Positions 1-10,936 of a DNA stretch of 27,631 bases are shown piece by piece (position 1 is the stretch's first letter; each line of letters starts with the position of its first letter). The notes beneath the pieces are model-generated. The model did not search any database and was not told the DNA's origin. It saw only the letters and a program-made list of their open reading frames with translations. Source of the stretch: Lingula anatina (lineage: Eukaryota; Brachiopoda; Lingulata; Lingulida; Lingulidae); contig NW_019776105.1 in the NCBI RefSeq assembly GCF_001039355.2, positions 84,622 through 112,252 on the forward strand. The letters are read 5' to 3'. The position numbers and the translations under genes are program-made.

Positions 1-22
1 AAAAAAAAAAAAAAAAAAAAAA
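1..22 (+). repeat. Poly(A) tract at the window edge
   Basis: 22 A residues start the window. It may be a retroposed tail, a simple repeat or a contig-end artefact; the sequence to its left is not visible. Confidence 0.9.
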
Positions 23-59
23 CAGGGCCACATTCTGGTATTTTGTTCAATATCTTCTG

Positions 60-446
60 GATAAGAGGACGCACCTGTCGCTTCTGTGCGTGGAGTCAAA
101 AAGTTCTGTATCCTCTGCGCAGCGATGGTGTTTCACATACGGTGCAAAGCTAGTATAAGATCATTTTTGGTTGCAGGGTTATCCCTCAGTTATCCATTTC
201 CGAGGATATCACACACAATCTTGGGAATGAACTGCTAATGGGGGTATGGATCTGGTTTCCATATAAACAGCCTACTATTGCCTTAACTGTGCGTGGGATA
301 GCATTATCATGCTGAAACATAAATGAGTGATAATGGTCCTCAAAGCAATTCTCGACAGTTTTATTTCCAGTACTTGGATGCAAGGTGTTAAGGTTCCAGT
401 TGACCACTGCCAGCTGGCCTACACCACAGTAGCCAATACACCCCAT
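60..446 (-). pseudogene. Degenerate Tc1/mariner-type transposase fragment
   Basis: On the minus strand, 446-186 reads through a motif like the second catalytic Asp region of Tc1/mariner transposases (FQHDNA, then a VIxSExxN stretch resembling the usual SPDLNPIEN). After a break in frame near 186, the sequence down to about 60 still resembles the family's C-terminal part (DNPATKNDLI, then NTIAAQRIQN). Several expected residues are replaced and there is at least one in-frame stop. The N-terminal half and terminal repeats are not recognisable. An old, inactive copy. Confidence 0.7.
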
Positions 447-551
447 GTATGACTTACAGTATGTGGGCTGTCCTGTCTTTGTTAAGATTCCAGTCGACCA
501 CTGCCAGCTCGCCTACAACACAGTTGCCAATACACCCCATGTATGACTTAC
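391..551. repeat. Two-copy tandem duplication (94-bp offset) next to the transposase remnant
   Basis: The stretch 391-457 recurs at 485-551, with blocks such as CACTGCCAGCT and CAATACACCCCATGTATGAC in both. It extends from the 5' end of the Tc1-like coding remnant outward. Confidence 0.8.
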
Positions 552-1659
552 GCGTCCTGTCGTCTAGACCGGACCTGCTTTCATTTTAAAACCGCATCAA
601 TGTCCAGTTTTTGGTTGGTGACCATGTCATGGTTCCAGTATACCATCTGACTCGACGTATAGACGGTTCCTGACAGTGATCACTGTTCTCCTAACAGAAA
701 CCTTGCCAAAATAGTTGTACTAAATAATTGTACAAACGTCTTCGGACTGTAAACTCAGAAATATGGTGTGCCCTTTTTTTGCTAAATATTACAAGTTCCT
801 TAATGTTATGAAATGTTTTCTACGAGGAAGGCGTATTAACTTTCTCTCCTCTCTGGGTGTGGTTTCCTTCGGTCGGCCTTACCCAGTAAATATTTCCCAT
901 GTGCCTGTTTGGTTAGAATGTTGTCTAACCCTCTGAGTGGCTTTCATGGAACAACCCAACCTTCTGGTGATGCGGCGGGTCAAAACTCCCTATGTCAACC
1001 GTTTGGTAAAGAATGTATCCTTTCACTTAGGAGCCGCATTTTAAAAAGAATTTGTATTATATTGGAGTATTTCAAAGGTTAAGCTAGTTAATGTTCTACT
1101 ACTCACATACCCAAATTCACACGATGAACGGTTGCCTAGTTGGTATGTAACAGTAAAAATAAAACATACAACAGCGTAATAGAGGATACCGGAGGAGATA
1201 GGATTGTGCCGGAAGTGACGTTTAGTGGTGTAAGACGTGAAGCTGAGTGGTCACTTTTAGCTGGAGGTGAACAGGAGTGAAGATGTGGGCCCAGAGAAAA
1301 AAGCAGTTTTCCAACAACATAGTGAAATAACATATTTTTCTTTTGGTATTTTGGGCAGAAAATACTTGTAGAAATAATAGGTACATATGATCTGAAGCCG
1401 TGCTATGATACTTGAAGGTGCAAAATCTTGCTTAATTTGCAGTCAATTTGTTTTGAGAGATATGCTGCATGACTTACAGCGCGACAAGGAGCGTCAAGGG
1501 AAAAGAATTCCCGCGAGGCTGTAAATCGTTGTCATGTGGAATTTTTCAAAACGAACCTAGTAACCAGAAACTAGAGTCTGACGCCATGAAACCAGAATCA
1601 TATTTGCGGTAGGAGACAAAAGTGGATGGAAAAGAGGTGACTGGCGATTAGCGTCTGTG
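552..1659. other. No recognisable feature
   Basis: This is AT-rich non-coding sequence with only short random frames. I see no conserved domain, RNA gene or inverted-repeat element. Confidence 0.5.
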
Positions 1660-2360
1660 TTCGACATTTAAAGTCGGAGCAAATTCGACATTTAAAATTG
1701 ATCTATTGATATTTTTTCATCTCAACAAATTTTTAGTTGATCATATAAAAAAATGAAAGTAAATGGGCTATTTCGGATTATGTAAAAAAGTACTGAAAAT
1801 GGAAATAAACGCATTCCGGTACTTATCTCTTGTTTACATTTTTGTGTTTTCAAGGTGTGACTTTCAAGTTCCATGGGACTGAAAACTTATGTCTAGTCAC
1901 ATTTTCTAAATATCCATGCATGTTAGCTGCTGTGCATAATTAAAAATTGGTGGTGATTATGCTGTTAATCATTATGTAATATTGCTTCAAAATTGATAAA
2001 AAACTACTTTGTGTACTGCCACCACAAACATTATAAAAACATGTTTCTTATTATTTTGTAACTTACAAGAATGACCCTTTGTATTGACAAATTGGAAAAC
2101 TAACTGGATAATTTTTTTTACTTTATGCAATTTTTTGTGAAATTTTCATTTTTATCATTCTGGCATTTTCAAAGTGTGAACTTGAACTCTCATGGGCATG
2201 AAGCCTTAATTTGATGTTAACTTTGGTGATAAGCATCTTGTATTATTGCATCACAATTGACATAATGCCTATTTGTGCATCATTATTTTCTGCTTTTTGT
2301 TTGCACATTTTTACAGCTTTGCAGCATTAAATTTTATAACTTAAGCATTAAATGTGGTAA
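1660..2360 (+). repeat. Diverged ~320-bp tandem repeat, cluster 1 (about two units)
   Basis: The landmark TTTCAAGGTGTGACTT occurs at 1848 and a diverged version at 2167. Each is followed by a CATGGG motif, TTTTCTAAATATCCATG in the first unit, and ATTATGTAATATTGC. The cluster aligns in the same orientation with 7600-9060. It has no coding capacity. Confidence 0.8.
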
Positions 2361-2619
2361 TTTACACTTATAGTCTTTATAAACTACAATGCGGATTTCT
2401 ACAAAGGCGTTTAATTTCTGTTTTACGCATCGAAGTGATAACTGACAAAATAAATTTATACCACAAATAAATCAAACCTCGTTTATGCAAGTGTTTTTTA
2501 TTATGAAGATGTTAAAACAATATGTTCAGGCACGTATTGTACCAACTTCTTATAAGGTCACACTTTTTGATTTTTATGGATGACATCCTTCGCGCGCACC
2601 GATTTTCGTCCGTTCTCCT

Positions 2620-2632
2620 CCCCCCCCCCCCC
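2620..2632 (+). repeat. C13 tract
   Basis: A homopolymer of 13 C inside the left inverted arm region. Confidence 0.9.
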
Positions 2633-3027
2633 TCCCGAAGTCGGTTGTCGCAAACGTCGATATTGAATTTGCCCGAAAATGTGCTTTCAAACTACAGGAC
2701 AATTAATTATATAAAGTCATAAAGAGAACAGGGCCGTCGTATTGGATTGTTATGCCATTGATATTGGGCATGGAGATATCCATTTTTTTACAATTATGCG
2801 AAAGGCTGGCGGCGGCCAGCAATTATCGCCCGGAAAAGCAACACATACCAGTTTTTTTGTAACTAAAAAAAGGGTACACAGGGCGTCGAGGTATCTGGTG
2901 GGCTGTAGGTCGGTCAGGCCACCCGACAGTTTGGCTGCTTCACGTGAGTCGAAGCAGACCAAATGGCATCGACCGAAATGACCTTTTATAGAATTGGTAG
3001 TATTAAGCATATCTTTGCATCATTTTT

Positions 3028-3440
3028 TAACATTTCTGTGTAGTGTTCATAATGCTTTAATATTCTGAGAGTACAAATAAAGACATGCTGTTTGTTTGAT
3101 ATTTGTTTTATTGACTGTTATACCAACAAAATGCATGAAATAACCTTAAATAGATTGGGTAATATGCAGCATGTCTATCAGGCCCGTAGCCAGCAATTTC
3201 AAAAGGGGGGGGGTCTTTTTTTGAAAAAGTGGACCATTTTCCATAAAAACTTAATGTATCTAGGTCAAATTTTACCCAGAGTGGACTTTTTCCCAGCAAA
3301 AGGGGTGGTTCTTTCTAACCCCCTGGCTACGGGCCCGTCTATTCATGACTTTTTTTACCTTTCTACGAAGTATTCACAATGCTTTAATATTTTGAGAGCA
3401 TGGATAAAGACATATTGTTAGTTTGATACGTGTTTCTGTG
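3028..3440 (+). repeat. Diverged direct repeat flanking the 3.2-kb MITE
   Basis: About 85 bp around AATGCTTTAATATT and ATAAAGACAT occurs near 3040-3110 and again near 3360-3430, in the same orientation and about 320-330 bp apart. The spacing resembles the ~320-bp repeat elsewhere in the window, but the sequences are not obviously the same. Confidence 0.6.
3179..3337 (+). mobile_element. MITE, family A, copy 1
   Basis: A 159-bp element with 15-bp terminal inverted repeats: CAGGCCCGTAGCCAG at the left and CTGGCTACGGGCCCG at the right. It is flanked by TCTAT (3174-3178 and 3338-3342), a 5-bp target-site duplication. It is non-coding and non-autonomous. It lies between two direct repeats of a host sequence (3036-3110 and 3370-3430). 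Confidence 0.85.
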
Positions 3441-3644
3441 GTAAAATTTGTGTTTCCAGCTGTGTACTGACAGCATTCCTTTACTTAAGCAGCATTTTTT
3501 CTTTGGACTGTTTTTTTTTCGTCCTCTCGCACCGATTTCGGGGTCCCCAGAGGATGTCATCCATGAAAATAAGAAAGTGTGGCCTAATGTAGGTAACATT
3601 TTTCAAAGGGTTAATTCCGCCCCAATCACAAATGCTCCCATCGC

Positions 3645-3715
3645 TTTTTAAGACCCCGTTCCCGAACCTACATCGATCTAGCAGGATCAACTCATCTCCG
3701 AGGGGTTACTCGCTA
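3645..3715 (+). repeat. Dispersed ATCGATC repeat, copy 1
   Basis: AAGACCCCGTTCCCGA, then CATCGATCT, then GAGGGGTTACTCGCT aligns loosely with 6438-6512 and 27500-27580. This is the most diverged of the three copies. Confidence 0.5.
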
Positions 3716-4164
3716 CGGCGAAATCCACATGATATGCGCGAAACCGCTACTATTTCCTAGTCCTCTGCAGAAGGAGTCGGCGGTACTGCTTTATCGACAG
3801 AGGCTTCCTCAGAGATCGTCTTGCACAGCCTTGTCGAAGTTTTGTTTCATTATCTGAAGTTTTCATAATGAAATATATCAGTACGGTACGTGCATGTTTT
3901 TTTTCTTTTCAATTCGGTTAAAACACTAGCACTTGGCCTCTTTTGATAGTTTATCTATTCACTTTTCATCTATTCAATTCTATTTTAATAATGGGTTTAT
4001 TTATTTTATCATAACATTTTTACATTATGGTAGACTGGTGTAGTATTTTATTTATGGTCGTTTTTGGATGGTTTTTGGTTTCATATACTTAACAGATCAA
4101 AAACTATAGCTGACTGTGAGCAGAGATGATGCCCGTACTGATTGTAGATACAGCAGATTGTTTT

Positions 4165-4168
<4 letters not shown>
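3716..4168. other. No recognisable feature
   Basis: Non-coding AT-rich sequence; I see no element ends, RNA gene or conserved coding. Confidence 0.5.
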
Positions 4169-4208
<40 letters not shown>

Positions 4209-4225
4209 TGTGTGTGTGCGCGCGC
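4169..4225 (+). repeat. (TG)n microsatellite
   Basis: A 57-bp TG run with one TTT interruption, ending in CGCGCG. The open frame across it (4126-4533) is an artefact of the repeat. Confidence 0.95.
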
Positions 4226-4615
4226 TTAATTTTCAGCACTACAGAAATGGCGATAATAATGTTATTCGATCTGGCATATATACAAATAAAGTACTAGTCA
4301 TTTATGAAAATAACACCAACAGTACATGTTACACTGTAAGTTACCGAATGCATCAGAGAAGATCATTTCTGTTCCCCTCCAGATGGCGCTATAGAACAGT
4401 TTGGCTTGTCAAACTAGGGAATTATACCGACATAATTCCCTGGTCAAACTTGGCAAAAACTGCTCAGATTGCAGCAGACCATATAAGGATAACCAGTGAC
4501 CTACATAATGTCATTTTACTTTGGGGTATGTAAGGGTTTAAAGCTTTATTTATTTATTTCATTTAATCTAGTGTATTTTGAAATATTCGTTAAACAAACT
4601 CTTCCTGTCCATTAA

Positions 4616-5757
4616 GGGGCGTCTCGATAGTCCGAAGGTTCATTGGTCCGAAGGTTCATTGGTCCGAAAAGTGGTAACATCAGGCCTTCCCAACTACCAG
4701 ACTCGGCACCTACGGGTCCAGTATAAACCGGTTTATCAGACCACACTACCCGTTTTCAAGGTGTGTGTCAGATCGCATTACAGAGTATCAGCCACCACAC
4801 CGATTTTGCCTGGTGCGCGATGTGATAGCAATGATCCTAAGCGGGGTTGGAAAGTAGTGCATCTCATCTAGATTCATGCGCTGCTGCAATTTTCTCTGTT
4901 TATGCTAAAATCTGACAGTACCGCAATTTTTAACATAAAATTTAGGTTCGGACATAGCCAATGATGTTTTGTAAATAAGAACTTGCAAACTTATATATTA
5001 ATTTAGAAAAGTAGACCTAATTTTGATAGCAGAAGCATATTCTGTCGGGGGTTAAATATTTTTGTGACTACCGGGATGGACGAGATTGAGGGCAGGGGTA
5101 ATCCTAGAGAGGGGTGAGAAACGTCCATTGTTCTCGTCAGCGAGGCTGTCCTTTTTCAGGGTTTGTACGCACGGACAGAAAACTTAAGTATTGTGGGAAC
5201 GTTACTAATGAAGCCACTGGTAGTACTAGTAGATATCAGCCTGTAGTCTTGAACAAGCGCCTCGATGACGAGTGAACAGTTGTCAAAAACAAAAGACCCA
5301 GGTGTGGTAGTTCAACTACTGTTGATGCGTGCCGCAACGACCAAACCTAATTGCTCCTCAAGGTCACAAAACAATAACCGGTACTGACGGCTAGGCTCGT
5401 CTTAATCATATAAGTAGCGCGTTTCCACCCCCTGATTGAGGGAGTCGTCTGTTGTATTCATGCGACTCCTACTTGACGAAAACGAGGCGCGATACCCGGA
5501 TGACAGGTAGGCTTACAGAATTTGTGATAGGGTATGATACTCTTTTATGCGATCTGACACACACCTTGAAAACGGGTAGTGTGGTCAGATATACCGGTTT
5601 ATTCTGGACCCGTAGGTGCCGAGTCTGGTAGTTGGGAAGGCCTGAACATTTTCATCGATTTTTTAATCAAGGGTTCATTGGTCCGAAGGTTCTATAGTGA
5701 ATATTCGGACCAATGAACCTTCGGACTATTGAACCTTCGGACTATCGCTACGGCCCC
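4616..5757. mobile_element. 1.14-kb foldback element with ~200-240-bp inverted arms
   Basis: The left arm (4616 to about 4815) and right arm (about 5515-5757) are inverted copies. They share TAGTCCGAAGGTTCATTGG, the GTGTGTCAGATCGCAT stretch, and GGTGCCGAGTCTGGTAGTTGGG in opposite orientations. TCCGAAGGTTCATTGG is reiterated within each arm near the outer end. The middle (about 4820-5510) has no coding sequence I recognise. CATTA occurs next to both ends but not at identical distances, so a target-site duplication is uncertain. Confidence 0.85.
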
Positions 5758-6127
5758 GTGCATTACTATTTTAGTACATTGTTAAGCAAAATTTGTCTGT
5801 CAAATTATGGTAATAAATAAAAAGGGCGGTCACCTAGCTCTTACAGCCTCCTACCTACCAGGGTATAGGATCATTTGAAAACTGAACCCTTGAAAGAGTT
5901 GTCACTTCTTCTTCAGTTCTGAGTGACCAGGGTGTGGACGCGAGGAGGACAGGATACTAACTAAAGGTATATTATAGTTTTAACCCATTCAACGAAACAT
6001 TCTAAGACAATGATTTTAGGTACATGTATTTGTCGGTAACTTATCTTTGATACATTTAAAAAATGGATTTGACGCCTGCATGTTGAACAGTGGGTTTTGC
6101 CATCCATGTTATTTTGGTATTTCTCAT
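5758..6127. other. No recognisable feature
   Basis: Non-coding; only weak, short frames. Confidence 0.5.
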
Positions 6128-6155
6128 CTAAGATCTAATATATATTAGATCTTAG
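6128..6155. repeat. Perfect 28-bp palindrome
   Basis: It reads CTAAGATCTAATA from the left and is identical on the other strand, with no spacer. It is AT-rich, contains two AGATCT sites and can form a cruciform. Confidence 0.95.
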
Positions 6156-6316
6156 TTCTCATTTATGGCTTGACCATGTTGTCTACTCAAAACGCTATTT
6201 CCAAAGCAATTTTTCATGATTTTTTACCTCCAAATTTTGTAAAAATATCAAAACGCAGCACTTTTAACACGGCATATAGTCATTAATAACAAAACTTGTT
6301 TTATATTGCCAAAGAA

Positions 6317-6660
6317 TACCCCCCCCCCCCCCATTTCGATTTCTGAAAAAAACTCACACAGATATTCCCCTCTTGAAATTAGAATTTTGACTAGCTGAAT
6401 CATAATTCTAAATTGTACCAAGTTGTACCGTTCGCCCTCTAAGACTGGGTTCCCATACATAGATCGATCAATCTGGATCGATCTAACTCCCTGGGGAGTC
6501 TCACTAAATTGTTATCAACTAACCGGCTTAAATTTTTTTAGTGTTATGTAGAGCAAATGGTGCCCTTTGGTACATGTTAAAACTATGATTTAGCTAGTCA
6601 AAATTCAAATTTTTCAAGAGGGGAATATTGGTATAATATATTTTTCAGAAACCGATATTT
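6317..6660. mobile_element. Degraded family-B MITE fragments in inverted arrangement
   Basis: From 6319 (C14 tract) to about 6440 the sequence matches the body of the 16115-16357 element (TTTCTGAAAAAAACTC, ATATTCCCCTCTTGAAA, TTTTGACTAG). The same segment appears reverse-complemented at about 6592-6656. The arrangement is a fold-back, either a nested insertion or an inverted duplication. No coding sequence is seen. Confidence 0.65.
6438..6530 (+). repeat. Dispersed ATCGATC repeat, copy 2
   Basis: GGGTTCCCATACATAGATCGATC, then GGATCGATCT, then ACTAAATTGTTATCAACTAACCGG matches 27505-27580 closely enough to be the same family. Confidence 0.7.
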
Positions 6661-6809
6661 TCCTGACATTTCTTGTGTGTTTTGCTAGGGTTAATTCTGG
6701 TGTCAACTAGCAGGCTAACGTCTAAACTATGCATACTTTTTTCAGGGCCAGGCACAGATGTTTGCAAACAAGAGGGGTCCACGTGATCCAGTACTGCCAG
6801 TAAGAAAAG

Positions 6810-7330
6810 AAGCATTTTATGTACAGACATAGGTGTGTCTGTACATATAGCCATCACCTGCATCTGTCGTCGCCACCGCCATCATTGCTAAGTGGAAACT
6901 ATTTTATCTTTTGGCTTGAAACTTATAGAACTGATGAATAATATGCCGGTTGAGTTAAGAAATCGGCACTTTTCCAAAGTTATGCTGTTTTTTGGCTTTT
7001 TATGTACAGACACAGATGTGTCTGGATCAGGATGATTGGGCTATTTTTATAAAAAGTTGCTGTTTTTTTCACTTTTATCAGCATATATATGCAACACTGA
7101 TAACACGATAAGTGGAAAACCGTTTTAACTTTTGGTTTGAAACTTACAGAACTAATGAATATTCTTTAAAGCAGGTTAAGTTGGAAAATCTGCATTATTG
7201 GGCCATTTAAAAAAAATATGCTGTTTTTTTTTACATTTTTAAAGCATATATGCAACCCTATAACACACTTCAAACTTCAAGGAAAACCAATTGACCTATT
7301 GTCTTGCAAACTCACAGGAGTGATCAGTCT
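6810..7330 (+). repeat. ~220-bp tandem repeat, 2-3 diverged units
   Basis: Blocks like AAGTGGAAA, TTTTGG(C/T)TTGAAACTTA and AGAACT.ATGAAT occur near 6890 and 7110, with a weaker third unit near 7270. The TATGTACAGACA block is also repeated (6818 and about 6999). This borders the ~320-bp cluster and may be an offshoot of it. Confidence 0.7.
6818..6847. repeat. 12-bp-stem hairpin
   Basis: TATGTACAGACA and its reverse complement TGTCTGTACATA flank a 6-nt loop. Confidence 0.8.
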
Positions 7331-7599
7331 GACTGACAGATCAAGTTTGAAAATAAGCTTGATCAGTTAAATTTTGTTGAAGTTCTACCTTTTTTTGTAT
7401 ATAAGTGTTTTTTTTTCAGATTTAATTCTTAGGCATGTGAACAGTCACATTATAGAACTAATTAAATATGTAAAAATGTTCTTTTAACATTTTCTGCTTC
7501 TCAACAATATTGTTAGTTGATTATAGGAAAATGACAGTAAACTTGTTATCGTTTATTGTGTAATAAAGTGTAAAAAATGTAAGTGGACTCATATCATTG

Positions 7600-9060
7600 C
7601 AGTTCGTCAGACTCAGTCATTCACTAGGTTCAGAATCTCAGAATGGCCCAAGTTGGACATTGAAAATTGTTCTATTGATTTTTTCCTTTGACAACTTTTC
7701 TCAGTTGTTCATATAAAAATGACAGTAATTTGATTTTGTTTTATGTAAAAAAAGTAATGAAAATGGAAATTCTTTATAGTACAGTTATCTCTGGTTTACA
7801 ATTTGGGATTTTCAAGGTGTGACTCTGCCCTTCCATGGGCTTGAATATTTTGCTTGCCACATTTTCTGAATATCCATAATACTTTAATTTTATTACTTGA
7901 TCATTATGCTGTTAAGCATTACATAATATTGCATCAGAATTGAAGAAAACCCTATTTTGGGCACTTCCTCCATAGTGACCATTAAAGGAAAACCATGTCA
8001 CTTACTCTTCTCACACTTACAGGAAAGAAACACAGGACTAAAATACAGCTGTAGTTGGAAACTCTGTCTTATTGGTAAATTTTTCTGGAAGTTACACAGT
8101 TTTTATGTGAAAATTAAATTTTTTACATATTGGCAATTTCAAGTTGTGACTTTGACTTCCATTGGCTTACAGACAATTTGCAAGTCACATTTTCTGAATA
8201 TCCAATTTGATGGTGATTATGCTGTTATGCATTATGTAATATTGCATCAAAATTGAGGAAAGCCCTTTTTTGACACTGCCTCCATAGATACCATTAACGA
8301 AAAATCATGTCACTTACTTTTCTTAAACTTACAGGAAAGAAACGTAAGACTTAAATGCAGCCTGAGTTGGAAAAGCAGTTAAATTGGCTTCTTTTTCTGT
8401 TGAACATTTTTTCTGAAATTTTTATCTTTCACATATTGGCATTTTCAATGTGGGACTTAGAATTCCCATAGGCATGTAGCCCATTGGAGATCAAATTTTC
8501 TAAATATCCATGTTATTTAATAGTAGATAATTGGTGGTAATTGTACAGTTAATCATTGTGTAATATTGCATCAAAATTGATTAAAAACCTACTATGTGCA
8601 TTGTCACCACAAACGTTATCAGAAGAAAACCGTGTTACTTGTTATTTTTTATATGCAAGAATGATTCTTAGGATTGACATACAGCTCAAATGAGAAAACC
8701 AGCTCTATTGGATTATCATTTTTTATTGAATTTATGCAATATTTTTGTGAATTTTTCATTTTTCTCATTTTGGCATAATCTAAGTGTGAATTTGAACTCT
8801 CATGGGCCTGAAGCCTTCTGCTTTTACTTTCATTGGTATTACCTGTTGTGTATAATTACAACTTGATGTTGACTTTGTAGTTTTAACTTAAAAGTATAAT
8901 GTATTATAGCATCAGAATTGACAGTATCTTGTTTTGTGCATTTTTATTAACAGTGAAACTTTGTGCCATTTGGGAGTTATGTCAGTGTCTGCTGTCCATC
9001 GTCTTAGGAAAATGTTTCATTAAATTATTTTGTTCATGCAGTTTTGCAGGCATTTTTTAG
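7600..9060 (+). repeat. Diverged ~320-bp tandem repeat, cluster 2 (about four units)
   Basis: The landmark near TTTCAAGGTGTGACT occurs at 7811, 8137, 8443 and 8775, spaced 306-332 bp. Each unit also contains a TTACAGGAAAGAAA-like block, a CACATTTTCTGAATATCC-like block and AATATTGCATCAAAATTGA. Copies are well diverged, so the array is old. Short open frames here, such as 7957-8256, look like chance. Confidence 0.85.
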
Positions 9061-9305
9061 TATGGCCATCAAAGGGAAATTATTTGGTTTCTGCCCTGAA
9101 TTCCAAGGACTTGTTGCATAGCGATAGCATTTAATAGTATGCATAATTATGATCTGCAAATGAAATGGGTTGTCTTTTTTGTATGATTTTAAAGCAAAAT
9201 ATTTCTAAATGTCTTCTGCATATTTTGATGAAATTTTTGAGACGCACAGATATTCAGATGGGAAAGAAATTATAACAATTTCGACTGAATCTGGGTTTCC
9301 TTGTT

Positions 9306-9367
9306 TATATATATATATTATTATTATTATTATTTACCATTATTATTATATATATTTATTATTATAT
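9306..9367 (+). repeat. TA/TTA microsatellite
   Basis: A mixture of TA and TAT/ATT triplets over about 60 bp. Short frames rich in Tyr and Ile here are artefacts. Confidence 0.85.
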
Positions 9368-9895
9368 ACTCTATCGTATGTGATTTATCAGTCTTTAGTA
9401 ACAATTTAAGAGCCTGTCAGTTGAACTCAAAAATTGCTAAAAATAATTTTCTCATTTCAGAAACCCACAAGGGTACAGCTCGACATGCGCCTGCTAGCAG
9501 CCTTACCTTTGGTTCACATTCAGTAACTCTACGCCTATTCAAGCATTTATTAAATGAGAATTGAATAAATATATATGTCTGTTTTTTTATATTTTGATGT
9601 GGAAAAGTATGATAATGATAATAGTAATAGTAATAGATAGAAAAGGCGTATAAAGATATAAATATAATAACTGTTTCAGTAGTTTATCTACCTAATATAA
9701 TCTGTAAATATTACCCTTGGTATTGCTTTGACGATTTGCTTTGGTACATGAAAATATTTGAAAGTGAAATGATTTAAAAGCTTTGCAAACGTACCTTGTA
9801 TTAAAAAAAACGATAGTATTTGAATACTTAAAAATCTAAAGCCTGCTGCAAGGCTGTAGGTGAACCAAAATATTTCTATAAAAACATTTATAAAG

Positions 9896-10152
9896 GCTCC
9901 ATTCACATGAAAAAACTATTTTCTAAAAATCTAAAAATCTATTTGCGGTATCTTGTGATCGCGGTCTGTGCCCTGAATATCCCACCAACGTAATTACAGG
10001 CAGCGCGAGCCAGTTACTTCCAAAGCTGTAATTAATTCTCGGCGCTGCCAGTAATTACGCCATGGGGTATTCAGGGCATAGGCCGTGATCAGAAGTTACC
10101 GCAAAAAGATTTTTAGATTTTTAGAAAATAGATGTTTCATGTGAACGGAGTC
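9896..10152. mobile_element. 257-bp near-complete foldback MITE
   Basis: The two halves are inverted copies over almost their whole length. CTATTTTCTAAAAATC with TTGCGGTA on the left pairs with TACCGCAA and GATTTTTAGAAAATAG on the right; GTGCCCTGAATA pairs with TATTCAGGGCAT; GTAATTACAGGCAGCGC pairs with GGCGCTGCCAGTAATTAC. AAAG flanks both ends, a possible 4-bp duplication. RNA from either strand would form a long hairpin. Confidence 0.87.
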
Positions 10153-10630
10153 AAAGTGCAATTACAAACCAGCTTTTTGAAGTTTTTGTTTCTAAATTTT
10201 GTTCCATGTCATGATATTTTCAATGTACTCTAGAACAAATTTATCCATCCAGAATATCATTTCCTCACTTTACATATTGCAATTCATAGCTTTTTATACG
10301 GCATTTTGTTTTTTTCTACTGCCAATTTAACTATCTAAATACTTGTATATATAATTCAATTACAAATCTGAATAAAATGATCAAGTGAAAAAGATTCTGC
10401 TGCTTTTTAGTAAATGACATTGGCTGTTTCAGGAATTGTAGATGATACAGAACTGATCACATGCCTCCGAGTTCAATTTTTTAAAAATTTATATTTTGCC
10501 TGGTCTATTCAAAATAATATTCAAATTATTTCCAATTCCTTCGTGCATTTGCAAACCAATTTTGAATACCAAGTAGTCCTATGCAGTAAATGCCCTTACA
10601 ATCTTTAATCGTCTCAGTTATCACCAATAA
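10153..10630. other. No recognisable feature
   Basis: AT-rich non-coding sequence. Confidence 0.5.
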
Positions 10631-10631
10631 A

Positions 10632-10936
10632 AATGTAATTGACTGGCCCCACCTGTCAACCCTCGTAAACATCGTGGACTTGTCCCACCTGTCACCTCTT
10701 AAAATTGAATGGACTCATCTCACCCGTCACCCCTGTCACACATTGAAATTGAATGAACCCACCTGCCACCCCTTAAATTTGAATGGACTCTTCCCACCTA
10801 TCACCCTTTAAAAACAAAATGCGCTCTCCACAATGTCACCCTTTGAAGTTGAATGGACTCGTCCCACCAGCCACCCCTTAAAAACAAAATGGATTCTTCC
10901 CACCTGTAATCCCTTGAAATTGAATGGACTCTTCCC
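10632..10936 (+). repeat. ~40-bp degenerate minisatellite, 7-8 units
   Basis: Units follow the pattern TTGAATGGACTC, then a (T/G)TCCCACC block, then a GTCACCCCTTAAA block, with substitutions and small length changes. The plus-strand frame through it is irregular and gives no convincing protein. Confidence 0.85.

Larger units (their letters stand above)
2538..3600. repeat. Inverted repeat pair (about 75-80 bp arms, 1 kb apart)
   Basis: The left arm (2538-2612) and right arm (about 3519-3600, inverted) share TTATGGATGACATCC / GGATGTCATCCATGAAAA, the GCACCGATTT block and a TCACAC/GTGTGGC block. The interval may be an old element with these as ends, later invaded by the 3.2-kb MITE, or simply two opposed copies of one repeat. 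It contains no convincing gene. Confidence 0.6.

Noticed and set aside
4126-4533. 135-codon open frame with a run of Val-Cys
   Set aside because: The run is the (TG)n microsatellite; the rest shows no domain and no coding context.
10632-10936. Repetitive coding sequence (Pro/His-rich)
   Set aside because: Unit length varies and frames shift between units, so no long repeat protein results.
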